Assembly: GCA_004802705.1 (NCBI GenBank)
Contig: SGPL01000049.1
Coordinates: 1-64,000, forward strand
DNA length: 64,000 bases
Reading direction: 5' to 3'
Origin: Bondarzewia mesenterica
Lineage: Eukaryota > Basidiomycota > Agaricomycetes > Russulales > Bondarzewiaceae
Each line of letters opens with the position of its first letter. Position 1 is the stretch's first letter. A model generated the notes under the pieces. The model was not told the DNA's origin, did not search any database, and saw only the letters and a list, made by a program, of their open reading frames with translations. Positions 28,201 through 40,100 of the stretch are shown in pieces. The position numbers and the translations under genes are program-made.

Positions 28201-28577
28201 ATGATGGACATATGCGGTAAAGATTGAGCAGACCAAGAACCGACATTGGAAGGATTAGTTAGAGAAAGTTAGGCAAACTGATATATAGACCACTAACAAG
28301 TTTATCTCTAGCCCATTAAGTGATAATGGGCAAATATGTGTTCTCTCATTCAATACCACTAGGCTACAGGGTGAACCAATTCAGATCCACGATAATGACC
28401 GGAAAGTAAAATCTCTGGCTGCCACTTTTTTCCCTCCCCCACCAGCCACCACAAACATTGACGCCAATTATGAATATTTTAACTCTGTTTGCAGGCCACA
28501 AAATATCTCATGCAAATAAATAACATCTCATGCACATAAAATCAGTCCATATAAGGCCCCTAGCTCAGACAGAATTC
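25260..28577 (+). mobile_element. Tad1-like LINE, ORF1 plus 5' half of ORF2, truncated in RT
   Basis: The plus strand contains a Gag-like ORF1 from about 25274, interrupted by stops. A conserved block (SLESLREMAKAAIEELHPS) lies near 26080. QVRWIKPESK near 26395 leads to two or three CCHC knuckles at 26555-26740, the first reading CNKCQQYGHIAKNC. ORF2 starts near 27150 with an endonuclease domain: LRIWQENINTSNKTQ, then IIALQELYIDFL with decay of the catalytic glutamate context, and ATEEAELLICLLIDFDLGLA. Reverse transcriptase is entered only as ISPYKAPSSDRIPP near 28535-28577, after which the sequence switches to a Gypsy element. The order ORF1 CCHC, EN, RT is typical of fungal Tad1 LINEs. Confidence 0.85.
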
Positions 28578-30800
28578 CTCCCTTATGCTGAATTCGCACA
28601 CAACAACTATGTACACACAGCCACCAAGAAGTCCCCATTCGAACTCCTTCATGGGTTCCAAGCCAAGGCATACCCCATGATCAAACCAGACGAACAGGTT
28701 CCAGGGTCAGAAGAATGGCTCAACAATCTGATCAAAGCACGAGAAGAAGCCAAAGCCAGCATAGCCCTTGCGGCTGAATCTGTGAAGTGGCAACACAACA
28801 AATTGGAAAACCCGCCCAAAGCCCTACACCTCAGAGATAAGGTCTGGCTCAGCGGGAAAAACCTCACAAAGGCATACCCTAAGAAGAAGTTTGCGCCAAG
28901 GCATTATGGACCATTCAAAATCATCAAGGTTCTAGGAAAAATCAATTTCAAATTGAAGCTTCTGGCAGCATGGCGAATCCACCTCGTTTTTCATCGATCA
29001 CTGCTCACCCCTTTCGAAGAAATAGATGAATACAGTCCCAACTTCACGGAACCACCACCGGACTTGGTGGATAACTAGGCAGAATATGAAGTCGAACAAG
29101 TCGTGGCTTCACGACATTTTGGACGAAACAAGACCCTGCAATACCTGGTCAAATGGAAAGGCTATCCAGAATCAGAAAACATGTGCGAACCCGCAGCCAA
29201 CCTCAAGCGATCGAAAGCCATTGTCAATGAATTCCACCGGAAAAACCTGTTATTGGCCAAGAGCACCTATAGGAAACCCACACCACCCCCTCGGCCAAGA
29301 AAGCCACCCTTTGATCAAACCCCTCAATCAGTGCAAGAACTCTGTTCCCACACATCAGAACTTCCTATCATGTGGCCACCAAAATATCTTCCCACATGGC
29401 ACTGCATGACTCTAGAAGATATGGAAGAAGAAGCGGAGCAGAAACGAGGGGACGATCTCATTCGGGAAAGCATTCAGCAAATGCGGCGAGAACGGGAACA
29501 ACAACTAACACTGCCTCCATGACCTCCGGCACCAAGAGGATGGACCAAATTCTTCGACCAGCTAACCTCGAAACTGATCATCAATCTGGACCAAACCATC
29601 AGGACAGTACAGTTGAGTCCACATGAGATGGACAAGCTCTACATGGACCCATCAAAGGCACCACATGGAAGTACCAATGTGAACTCATCAAACACAAGCT
29701 ACGCACTCGGGAGCAAATCAAGAAATGATGCTGATAAGGAAGACTTGACCACAGAATCAGACACACCCTCAGAGATCATCATAGCAAACAACATCATCCT
29801 GGCTTTCCTTCCAAACTGGCCCCCTCGGTCCCAACTAAAACCCTCGCAGAATCACGCTCAGACTCACGAACAAACACTTGCTAACTCTAGACCCCCACTA
29901 TCTGCAGATTTTAAGTTTTTGTTGTCCCCTCAGAACACCCCACCCCCACCAGAAGAAGATATCTTCTACGATGCTAACACTGGTGACCCAAATCTATAAA
30001 ACGGAACAAGCATCTCCATCGAGACTACAGGATCTACTCTACCATCATCTGGCCCTAACAAACTTGCTCGCACCACATGTCCGACCCATCTACATATCAA
30101 TCTGGCTCACCTTTCCTCTATTCCACTTCATGCGAAGCCAAATGGCACCCCTATCATAAATGTGCCATATGCAGAAAATGAACGCACCGGCCTCGTGAAT
30201 GCCTCCTATGACGAACCCAACAAACCTGAACCCTCAAATGCACCCATCACATCCTCAAGAATCATTATAATCTCTTGCGGACTAGGTGGATGGCTGCAGA
30301 ACAAAAAGCCAAGAATGCTTTAGGAGAATCATTAGGGGAGGAACAAGCCTTTCTTGAATTACAGGAAGCAGATCAAGAACTCAAAAGGTACCAAGAAGCC
30401 GCTGAAGCATACAGATGGGACTTGGTTGAATTCCTATGAGGAACCCTGCCCAACTCTGAAATGAGCCTAAACTATCACGTAATAAATCCCCTTCCCTAGA
30501 CAACAAGAAAGTGTGCCATTAAACGTCGTGGAAGACGTTTCTAGAACGAGGGGTAGTGTTAAGAACATGCAGGTCACGAGACCCCTATTTCATTTTTTCC
30601 TATTTCTTCTTCATTTCATGTTGACCTCCTGTTACTCTGTCAGATACTCGCGCATCCTTCACATCCTAATTACGTGACTCTATCTATAAGTCACGTGATC
30701 CCAGCCACATCTTGCATCTTCGATGCGACGAGTCAGTTCTATTATTATCTTGCCTTCTTGATACGGTCAGACTTCCCCATCTCTATTTATATCCCTGACT

Positions 30801-30882
30801 GCTTACTGATCACTCAGCCCTATGCTGACTGATCCATTCTGGCTTACTGATCCTTTAGCCCTATGCTGACTGATCCCCTTTG
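30801..30882 (+). repeat. 41-bp direct repeat in LTR U3
   Basis: Two copies start at 30801 and 30842 (GCTTACTGATC, then GCCCTATGCTGACTGATCC). A weaker third copy lies near 30922-30960. Their position just upstream of the TATA box suggests promoter elements (inference). Confidence 0.75.
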
Positions 30883-30985
30883 GCTTATGGACCATCTCCC
30901 ATCTCGGTTACTTATTCTCATTAGCTTACTGATCAGCTCGCGCTACGGCGACTGATCCCCATTGGTCCGTGCATAGCCACAGTAG

Positions 30986-30993
30986 TATAAATA
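30986..30993 (+). promoter_or_regulatory. LTR TATA box
   Basis: TATAAATA lies 430 bp into the LTR, upstream of the putative R region. The expected transcription start is about 31015-31025. Confidence 0.6.
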
Positions 30994-31322
30994 CTCTGAT
31001 CGAGATGCATGATCAGCATCTCGTTCACTTCGCAATACATTGGATCTTCTGATCTACTGCCTAGTCTGACGAGCCTCTGGGCTTCTCTCTCTCATCATCC
31101 TCTTCTTGTATGTCAAGTCAACGATCACGTCAACCAGTCTTCCATCAAGGACCTGCTGGCCACGTTATCCACACCTCACGTCACACGAAGTCATCATCCT
31201 GGTCTCCTCGATCATCACTCTCGTGATCATCTCGGCCGCCATCACCTTCCATCACTATCATCTCATCACAAGGCATCCTGTTGTAGCCTGAGCACCCTTC
31301 TGTATCAGAAGCATCCTTAGCA

Positions 31323-33689
31323 ATAGCAGTGGAAAAAAATATCATCATAATAAAATATTTGAAACAGAGTCCACAAGCAGGATGTTGAGGTGAAAGAGTG
31401 GAAGGGAAAAGAAAGTGGGGGCTAGTACTAAGAACAGATACTTTTTTTTGCATATTATGTGATCAGTTTGTTATCTTCTAATGCTGTGTCTGTCGCTCTA
31501 ATATTGTGTTAATACTACACATTGCCACTACACTAGCCATGATCAGTACCAGATGGTGTCTGAAGGGCCATGGCATATTATTATGGTGTGAAGTCTATGC
31601 ATGAGTGCACTTACAATACTAATAGATTCAATGCTCACAGGTGTCAAAGTTGAATACTTCACAAATGTCTTCAAATCATAGATTGTAGTGCATTTGACAG
31701 GGTGTGAAGGCCTACATTATATCTGGATGTATCATTGATTGACATTCAAATTATAATGATGATAGAGGCTTAGGCTTTTCGATACTGAGATCTGTATAAT
31801 ATAGGTCATTTTTCTCACCTGCCATTTGTCATATATATGTATCCCTAAGTCGAAAATTTCTGAATCAAACAGCTTTCTACTCTTTCCTTGTTGACCCTGC
31901 CTACATAGACCTTTCAGGCCTCAGTAAACACTTTTGCATTGCATTTGTAACTCAAAATAGAAAGGGACAACTAAAGCTTAGAAAGCTTGAGTTGTTGCCA
32001 AGCTGATGCTCTTATTGCTAAGACTGCACATGCAGGACCACATGGGGCTGCCTAATTTAAGATTGCTAAGATTCTGATGTGCCATAGATGCTCAGTCCAT
32101 ACTGATGATAAAGCAAATTAATGAGTATGCATGCTAGTGGCCATTTTAAACAGCCAGTCATGTCATACAGCTTATGCCACCGATGTAAGTGCAGCATGAT
32201 TCAGATGTCTCATCACATGGATGGCCATTCGAGATGGCCGATCAAATAGTGGTTACCATGTCACAGCTACAATAAAAAAACCATTCTGTCATAATAATCT
32301 GAGTGGCACATTGACTTCTGCTCTATTAAACAGGCCTAATATTGCCAAATTGTTTGATGTTGCTTATGACTTGCTCTGATGCTGGACACATTTTTTGATG
32401 GACTTCATGATTGCTGTGATGAGTCAGATGCACCATTTAATAGACTTAATGAGTTAGTAATAGCTCAAACTTATAAGAGTCACAAGGAAGGCTCAATAGG
32501 CAGCTGGTGGTTTGATCAATCTCCTCTGCTAGTGCTGATGTAGAATGCCCCCTTTTCTTGATAAAGATCTCTTGACTACACAGCTTGACTTGAACATATT
32601 TGTGAAGATCTAGAGCACATAACAATCAGACCTTTTGTCAATCTGTTCTAGTGTGAGCAGTTCATCAATGAGCATGAGATCATCAGATGAGCATACATTA
32701 ATTAATGCACATCAAAATGTGGAGATACTGTTGAGATCAGCTTGCATGCTAACCAGAGACATAGACTCCATCATTGCTATTATGTGTACTATACTGTTTG
32801 TTGTGTCATTGGCAGTATTTCCTATGGCACCTTTCGAGAAACATTGACAAAAGACAATCACACACAATGCAGGTAATAAGAGCTAATGTGAGATTGTTTA
32901 TTTCATTCTGCTTTATATCACTAATAATTGGCCATCTGCATCAGGGCTTGCAAGAATCCATAAGATTTTAAATGTTGCACTCAAAAAAATTCAAAATTAA
33001 CATGTCACATGCATCTTCTTCTCTGTTATGTATAGCAGAGACACCTCCTCGTTAATTGTGTCAGCAATGTTGTGAGTGCTATACAATGAGTGCTTGCACT
33101 CCACAATATGAGAAGTATTATCAGAGCAAGTGAGCCATTAGCCCGTAGATTATAACATGGCATAAATGCAATCTAGAGACCAAAAAAGTAACTTAACATT
33201 TAGCATAATGGATGCTCTCACTTATAGATTGGGCACCTTCTCAAAAGTGCTCTTTGTGAAGTTGATGACACATCGTGAATTTGCAGATGCCTTTTTTGTT
33301 CATGAGCTGCATGGAATAAAGGGTTAGAGTCAGCATGATGTGACTGATGAACATGAGAAAGAGGAAGCAATGAGTGAGTTCTTCAACTTTCTTCAGATAG
33401 ATTTAATCAATGGTGATGATGAGTGATGATGAGTGGACATCAGACTAAAGGCTTTATAGCTTGATAAAGTCCTGCAGTGGGTGATGAATGGCCATCATGA
33501 CCTGTTGAGTATGCGCTGCCCAGATTGCCTTAGGTGAGGATGACCAAAATCAAATTTGTGATGAAGCACCTGCAAGTGGGGCATGGAGGACTGAATGTGC
33601 TACATCAGTGTCTATACCATAGACAAAAGCATAATCTACTAGCTCCATCAGAGCCTGTACCAACTATGTGGCACTTATGATCTGCTTCC
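31323..33689. other. AT-rich repeat-type DNA, no gene recognised
   Basis: Open frames are short and none carries a recognisable domain. The region sits between the Gypsy LTR and the Copia B element. CpG is scarce. Confidence 0.5.
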
Positions 33690-36600
33690 AGGTCAGATGA
33701 CCAATGTCTGATAGCGATAATGAATGATAAGTCTAGCCTTGACGGTGACTAGAAGTGGACAAATGAATGTGAGGCAACTTGAAGTAATGAAGACAATATA
33801 GTCTTACCTTGACTTGTGCACTCTAGATTGGGCTTGACCAACTTAATCAAGCTTGAATGAAGTATCCTAGACTTACAGCAAATACACATTATGATGGATG
33901 AATATTTCAGCAGCACTTTTACATCTGAAAAATTCTTCTCCAAAAACTGGAGGACAATACTGAAGATTTTGAGTGGCTATGTGCCTTCAGAGACCCAAAT
34001 ACAATGATGAGATAATATCCCCACCATGATCTGGGGACAGTTTTCTTCATCACTCAGTCATCTGTCTAACTCTACACTCAAGGACATGGAGACTTATCCA
34101 GATGACAGTCTTGCCATACACACACGAGAGTGGGAGAGAAATCAGCAGAAGGCCACAGATGTGATTATTTTGTCTATGCATGAGAGCTTGCAAGGTCATT
34201 TAGATGGCTTGGAGGATAATACTTTGGCAATATGGACCAAGCTGGGGTCTACTTTCAATGAGAAGTGGGCTGGCTCACGATTGAATACATTAGAGGACCT
34301 ATTTGTGCTCAGGAAAAAAAAAGGACGAGCCTTTGCAGTCCCTCCTCATTCATAGGATTGACGAGGCCATGCGCATTTTGAAGAGTCTGTGCCCTGTGGA
34401 CTATGATTTAAAGATGCAGGATGAGGGACTGGTTTGTATGGCAATGCTGTAGTCTCTGCCTGATAACTTTGATGCATTTCGTTCCTCTCTCAATCTCATC
34501 GATAATCTTCCTCACTCTAAACTCGAGGCTGCTTTCAGGAATGAGCACTATCACCAGGAGCTTTTGTGGCATCATCTGGTGTTGTTGGAGGAGGAAAGAA
34601 GGCGAAGGGATATATAGGTAGCAGCTCACATGTCACTTCTGTGGCAATGAATGGCCATACAGAGGACCGGTGTTTGAACCACATCAGCCACTAGCTTTAG
34701 GGCAAACACTCTCAGGTGAATACAGTTCAAGAGACCCCAAGCTCGATTGTAGTATTATACAGTTCACTTGCAGTGCAAGTGTTCATTCAATTTATCCCTC
34801 TGACCCCCTATCGCCCCTCCAACTCGATGCTGATGTTGATTGGAATGTAGACACAGGGGCCACATATCATGTTTCCCATTGCTGCTATGCAATTAGAAGC
34901 CATACATTGTTCCTGTACATCTTGCAGACTCCACAGTCATCTACTCAGCTGGAATTGGGAGTGTGGTGTGTCTTCTATTGGCTGATGTGAAAGAGGCTCA
35001 AGCAGTCGAGTTTTTCTAGCATCCTTCATGTCCCTGCCCTTCGTCACAATCTACTTTCTGTCCTCTACTCAGGCTACCTCACCAAAAGGAATTCTCTGTG
35101 GCTATTGAAGGATCTGTGATGCACTTCAGTACACTAACCAGGGACAAAATTCCAACTGCGCTTTCTTGGAAGGTTCAACTGCCTCCATCACAGAGTTTGT
35201 TCAACCTGCTACTACTCATATACTTGACTCCTCCCTTTGGCATGATCGCCTTTGTCACCACTATCATGCTGGCATACAATGCCTCAGGGCAAGAAAATAT
35301 GGACATTGGCCTACAACTTAACTCTGATGTGAAACCAGATCCCATATGTGAACCATGTCTAGCAGGCAGGATGCATGCCAATCCATTCCCTTTTACAGAC
35401 TGTCACTTCTCTAATCCCTTGGAAATCATCCACCCTGATCTTCATGGTCCTCTCTCTGTCTCCTCCAACTGTAGCTTGTGATATTTCATCACTTTCATTG
35501 ATGATGCCACCGGCTGGAAAGTCGTCTACACTGTTCATCTGAAGAATCAAGCGTGCAAGGCATTCAAGCTTATAAGGTGTATGCTGAGAAATGTCACTGG
35601 CTTCAGGATGAAGTTGACACAGGATGACAATGGTGAAGAGTACATGTCTAATGAGCAGATCCAGGTTTGCGAAGACCATGGGATCGTCGAAAGGAATAGT
35701 GTGGCAGAGCAAGCCAATCACACCATTGTTGAAACCCTTTCTACCATGCTTCACAGGTCTCATTTGCCTTTGTCTTTCTAGGGAGAAGCTTTGGCTTCTT
35801 TTGTTAATGTCTGGAATTGATTGTTTCTATGACCACATTCAAGGTGATCACTCCTTACGAGGCCTGGCATAATGAAGATGTCAACAATCATCATGTCTGG
35901 GGGTGTACTGCCTAAGTGCATGTGCAGAAGGATAAGTGAGGTGGTTTAAGATCTCATATGGAGAAGTGCGTATTTATTGGGTATCCAGATGGCTACAAGT
36001 GATGGAAATTATTCAATCAGATAACTAGGAAGGTTATCAATAATAGCTGGATGTGCCAATTTGATGAGCACTAGTCAGTCCCGCTACCAAGAGCCACCTT
36101 CCTGCTCCTGCTGACCCAGTTGACACTTTGATAGAACCAGCACCTCCTGTCACTCCTCCTCCTGTTGATTTGCTTTTGACTCTCATTATTAACTCTCCTA
36201 AATTGAATCGAGAACCAACTATTTTGCACTGCAGTCCTCGTCACAGATGCACGCCTGGTGCCTGGTGGCAGGTCAAATCATCAGAATTGACTGTTATTAT
36301 TGAGGATGGCCATGAGCCTGTTGTGTCAGCTGGAGAAAAATTCATTAAAGAGGCTTTCGTGGTGGAAGTGGAGTATGCCCACTTTGTCATATCCCCTGGC
36401 AAGGCAGAACCATTGTCTTACATGTACGCCTTTAGTCGTCCTGATGCAGATGAGTGGCAGAAGGCTGCACAGGAGGAAATAGATGCTCATGCTCACAATG
36501 GCACTTGAGAGATCATTCCACTGCCTCCTGGTCGCAAGGCGATTGGTTCTTGATACATTTTCAAGTCGGACTCAATAATGTCAGCTCTCTGAAGTGCTAC

Positions 36601-36870
36601 AAGGCTTGTCTTATTGCGGAAGGCTTCAGTCAGCATCCTTGCTTTGATTGTTTTGAAACCTTTGCACTGACCATCAAATTCACCATCATTCATGCCATTT
36701 CTGCCCTCTCTGCAACTGAAGACTTCCATGTCTATTCTATCGACATTTTTCACCCATTTAACAGTGAGAAACTCGACACCGAAGTCTACATGGAGCAGCT
36801 TGAAGGATTGAGTGAGGAGAACCAGATCATGTTCATCTGTTGAAGAAGGGGCTTTATGGTCTTCATTTCT
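33690..36870 (+). mobile_element. Ty1/Copia element B, plus-strand copy (gag to RT)
   Basis: The Gag N-terminus starts at an ATG near 33894 (MDEYFSSTFTSEKFF) and continues through REWERNQQKATDVI (34115-34165) and EDLFVLRKKKG. The protease motif VDTGATYHVSH lies near 34848-34885. The pre-integrase zinc-binding end ICEPCLAGRMHANPFP lies near 35345. The integrase core includes TQDDNGEEYMSN and NSVAEQANHTIVE (35610-35735), followed by integrase C-terminal sequence. Reverse transcriptase begins at DADEWQKAAQEEIDAH (36445) and runs to a KGLYGLH motif at 36855-36868, where it stops abruptly against an inverted copy. Frameshifts and stops are common, so it is not functional. Confidence 0.9.
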
Positions 36871-37800
36871 ACCTTCAAAGCCTCTTTGATGGATGTCTCT
36901 CCATCTGACACAACAGGCTCCTGATCTTCCTCAATAATCAAAGTAGATTCTGAGTATTTGACTTGCCACCAGGCACTGAGATACATCTCTGACGAGTGTT
37001 GTGGCACAAAACAGTGAGTTCTAAATCAGATGGAGGAGGAATGAGGAGGAGCATCATCACCATCCCCCCAGAATTGGCAGTGGATCACCTTCAGCATCCA
37101 AACCATCCAAAAGCGACACAGATCGAGAAGAAGGAGGTGCAGGAAGGTGGCTCTTGGTACCATAGAAGTAGTGCTCATCAAAATTGGTGCATTTAGCTAT
37201 GATAACTTTCGTAGTTCATTGGATTCTAGAATTTTCATTCCTTGTAGCCATCTGGATATTAAAACAAAATGCACTTCTCCATTTGAATCCCAAACCACCC
37301 CACTTATCCTTCTGCACATGCACATAGGCTGTACATCTCCAGACTGGAAGGTGGCTCATATTTGGCTGTGCACAATGCCAGGCCTCGCAAGGAGCAACTC
37401 ATGAAGCATGTACTCTCCATCCATGTCATCATGTGTGGACTTCATCTTGAAGCCAGTGGTGTTCTCAGCATCTGTCTTATAGTGCTTGAATGCTTCAAAT
37501 GCTTGACTCTTCAGATGAAGAGCATAGATAACTTTCCAGCTGGTGGCATCATCAATGACAGTGTTAAAATATTGCATGCCAGAAGGGAGAAGACAGGGAG
37601 AGGACCATAGAGATCAGCATGGACAACTTCCAAGGGATCACAGAAGTGAGAGTGTGTGGAAGGGAATGGATTAGTATGCATCTTGCCTGCAAGACAGGGT
37701 TCACATATGAGGTCTGATTTTACATCAGAGCAGAGTTCATGAGGTGGAAGAGTCTGCAAACAATGAGACCTAGTGGCATTCTCATTCTTGAACATACCAC
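36871..37800 (-). mobile_element. Ty1/Copia element B, inverted partial copy
   Basis: Read on the minus strand from 37795: a pre-integrase segment (ICEPCLAGKMHTNPF), the integrase start (SWKVIYALHLKSQAFEAF, 37577 downwards), an internal loss of the integrase middle, then YVHVQKDKWGGLG near 37310 and a tail (SAWWQVKYSESTLIIEE) that is an inverted copy of plus-strand 36250-36370. It abuts the plus copy at about 36870 and forms a head-on inverted pair. The copies are roughly 70% similar at protein level by eye. Confidence 0.85.
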
Positions 37801-38889
37801 TGACAAGAACTAAAGCATTACTCCAGTGTCATCCCAATCTCATTTATTTCCCAACCTGCCAAGTGTTCATCACTATAGTGTATATTTACGTGCTGAATTC
37901 AATATTTATTTTATATGCAGATGTATAGTTTTTGCAGGCTACAGGTGGTGGAATCATGCCCCACTATGTGTTGTCTACACTATGGTACCACCTTCTTGCT
38001 ATAAGCTCCTCTAAAATCAAGTTTGCAAACTTGTGGATGAGTCTGCCCTGGATTGTATCTATCAGTACATAGGAGGGGACGTTAGGCAGTGGGAACCTAC
38101 ATTTGTGTCTACTGCACCTGAGTGCATAATTTATTATTGTCGAGAAACAGCCTCACTCTGAAGGCAGATTTGAATTGGGTGGCAGGGTGCATGTGAGACT
38201 GCAGTCATGGCATTTATTTCCACCTACTTAAAGAGGCAATAGCCTAGGCTCAACACCTGGTATGCAATGGGATTGTATGGGGTCAATTGCTGCTGCATCT
38301 GACTTGACCCTTCATCTCTTGGTGGGAGAGGACATTACCAAGATAAAATAATGTCAGCCTTTGCAATGCTGACAAAATCTGATGTAAATACTGAGGAACT
38401 CACTATTTCATGTAGCCACCTGTGACTCAAGTCTAGAACTAGAAAAGAATAAGCAATACTGTGTATGCTGTCTCATGCACTGGCCTCGAGCACCAATGCC
38501 TGCCCATTCAGTTGTTCAGTGGCTCAACCCATACACATCCTGAACATGTCACCCAGCACCTCTGACCTAGGTTTATGGCCTTAGTTTCTCCACCATTATC
38601 AACACTAGTGACATGTGGCATGTGTGTGTCAGCATAAGGGATGTCTTCAACTGCAAATCTATTTCCAATATCTGTATTGCAGACAGATGCTCAGTGATGG
38701 CATGTAGATTGAAGACATTTTCAGCTGCAAAGAAATGAAAAAGTCAGTGATAAATGGTCAGCAGCAAAAGAGGCTCACTCAAAATAGTTCTCCAATCTGT
38801 CTTAGGGCGTCAAGTGGGGTGGGTGCCCAGCTTGGTGTTGAACTTAATATAGAGCAGATGCAGAATGCAAAATGTACCTTGTGTAGGGC
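37801..38889. other. Spacer between Copia B copies, nothing recognised
   Basis: No domain was identified. It may be an unrelated insertion separating what were parts of one or two minus-strand Copia copies. Confidence 0.45.
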
Positions 38890-40100
38890 CTACTTGCTGT
38901 GCTAAGTACCACTCCACAAGTTCTTCTGAATGAGCTGCATCTGGATACCCAATAAATATGCACTTCTTTATATGAGATCCCAAACCACCTCACTTATCCT
39001 TCTGCAGATGCACATAGGCAGTACACCCCCAGACATGATGATTGTTGACAACTTTATTATGCCAGCCTCGTAAGGAGTGATCACCTTGAATGTAGTCATA
39101 GACAATCGATTCTAGACATTGACAAAAGACATTAAAACTTCTCCCCAGAAAGATAGAGGCAAATGAGACTTGTAAAGCATGGTAGTAAGGGTTTCAACAA
39201 TGGTGCGATTGGCTTGCTCTGCCACACTATTCCTTCTGACGATCCTATGGTCTTCGCAAACCTGGATCCGCTCATTAGACATATACTCTTCACCATTGTC
39301 ATCCTGTGTCAACTTCATCCTGAAGCCAGTGACATTTCTCAGCATACACCTTATAAGCTTGAATGCCTCACATGCTTGATTCTTCAGATGAACAGTGTAG
39401 ATGACCTTCCAGCTAGTGGCATCATCAATGAAAGTGATGCAATATCACAAGCTATAGTCAGGGGAGACAGAGAGAGGACCATGGAGATCAGGCAAGGGAT
39501 TAAAGATGTGACAGTCTGTAGAAGGGAATAGATTGGCATGCATCCTGCCTGCTGGACTTGGCTCGCACATGAAGGATGCTAGAAAACTCGACTGCTTGAG
39601 CCTCTTTCACATCAGCCAATAGAAGAAACACCACACTCCCAATTCCAGCTGAGTAGATGACTGTGGAGTCTGCAAGATGTATAGGAACAATGTATGGCTT
39701 CTAATTGCATAGCAGCAATGGGAAACATGATATGTGGCCCCTGTGTCTACATTCTAATCAACATTAGTATCGAGTTGGAGGAGCGATAGGGCCTCTATTT
39801 GGCCATTCATTGCCACAGAAGTCAGATGTGAACTGCTGCCTATATCCCTTCACCTTCTTTCCTCCTTCAACAACACCAGATGATTCCACAAAAGCTGAGT
39901 AAAATCAGAACATGAAAGAGCATCCTTGAGTTTAGAGTGAGGAAGATTATCGATGAGATTGAGAGAAGAAGAACAAAATGCATCAAAGTTTTCAGGCAGA
40001 GACTACAGCATCGCCATACAAACCAGTCCCTCATTCTGCATCTTCAAATCATAGTCCACAGGGCACAGATTCTTCAAAACATGCATGGGCTAGTTATCCA
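38890..40100 (-). mobile_element. Ty1/Copia element B, second minus-strand copy
   Basis: The minus strand from 40100 downwards carries a Gag C-terminal segment matching 34385-34620, then protease-linked sequence (39780-39590, reverse complement of about 34830-35020). The integrase core follows at 39530-39112 (TQDDNGEEYMSNERIQ and NSVAEQANRTIVE), with VITPYEA near 39080. Pre-integrase and downstream parts are shortened relative to the plus copy. Stops are present throughout. Confidence 0.85.

Larger units (their letters stand above)
28570..31322 (+). mobile_element. 5'-truncated chromodomain Ty3/Gypsy element with 3' LTR
   Basis: The remnant begins inside integrase (PYAEFAHNNYVHTATKKSPF). The integrase C-terminus follows (KVWLSGKNL, then KFAPRHYGPFKI), and a chromodomain lies at about 29085-29250 (LQYLVKWKGYPESENMCEP). 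This frame continues to 29999 with only two in-frame stops, at 29076 (TAG) and 29520 (TGA). A second reading frame at about 30110-30438 has a C-X2-C-X4-H-X4-C knuckle interrupted by TGA and an alpha-helical tail from about 30290. A purine tract at 30547-30553 precedes the LTR. CpG content is much higher than in the surrounding elements, which suggests later insertion or less exposure to CpG decay. Confidence 0.9.
30557..31322 (+). repeat. 3' LTR of the Gypsy element
   Basis: The LTR starts TGTTAAGAAC directly after the purine-rich GAACGAGGGG tract and ends CTTAGCA, giving 766 bp with TG...CA ends. It contains a TATA box and a 41-bp duplicated U3 segment. The 5' LTR is missing, so a target-site duplication cannot be tested. 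Confidence 0.75.
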
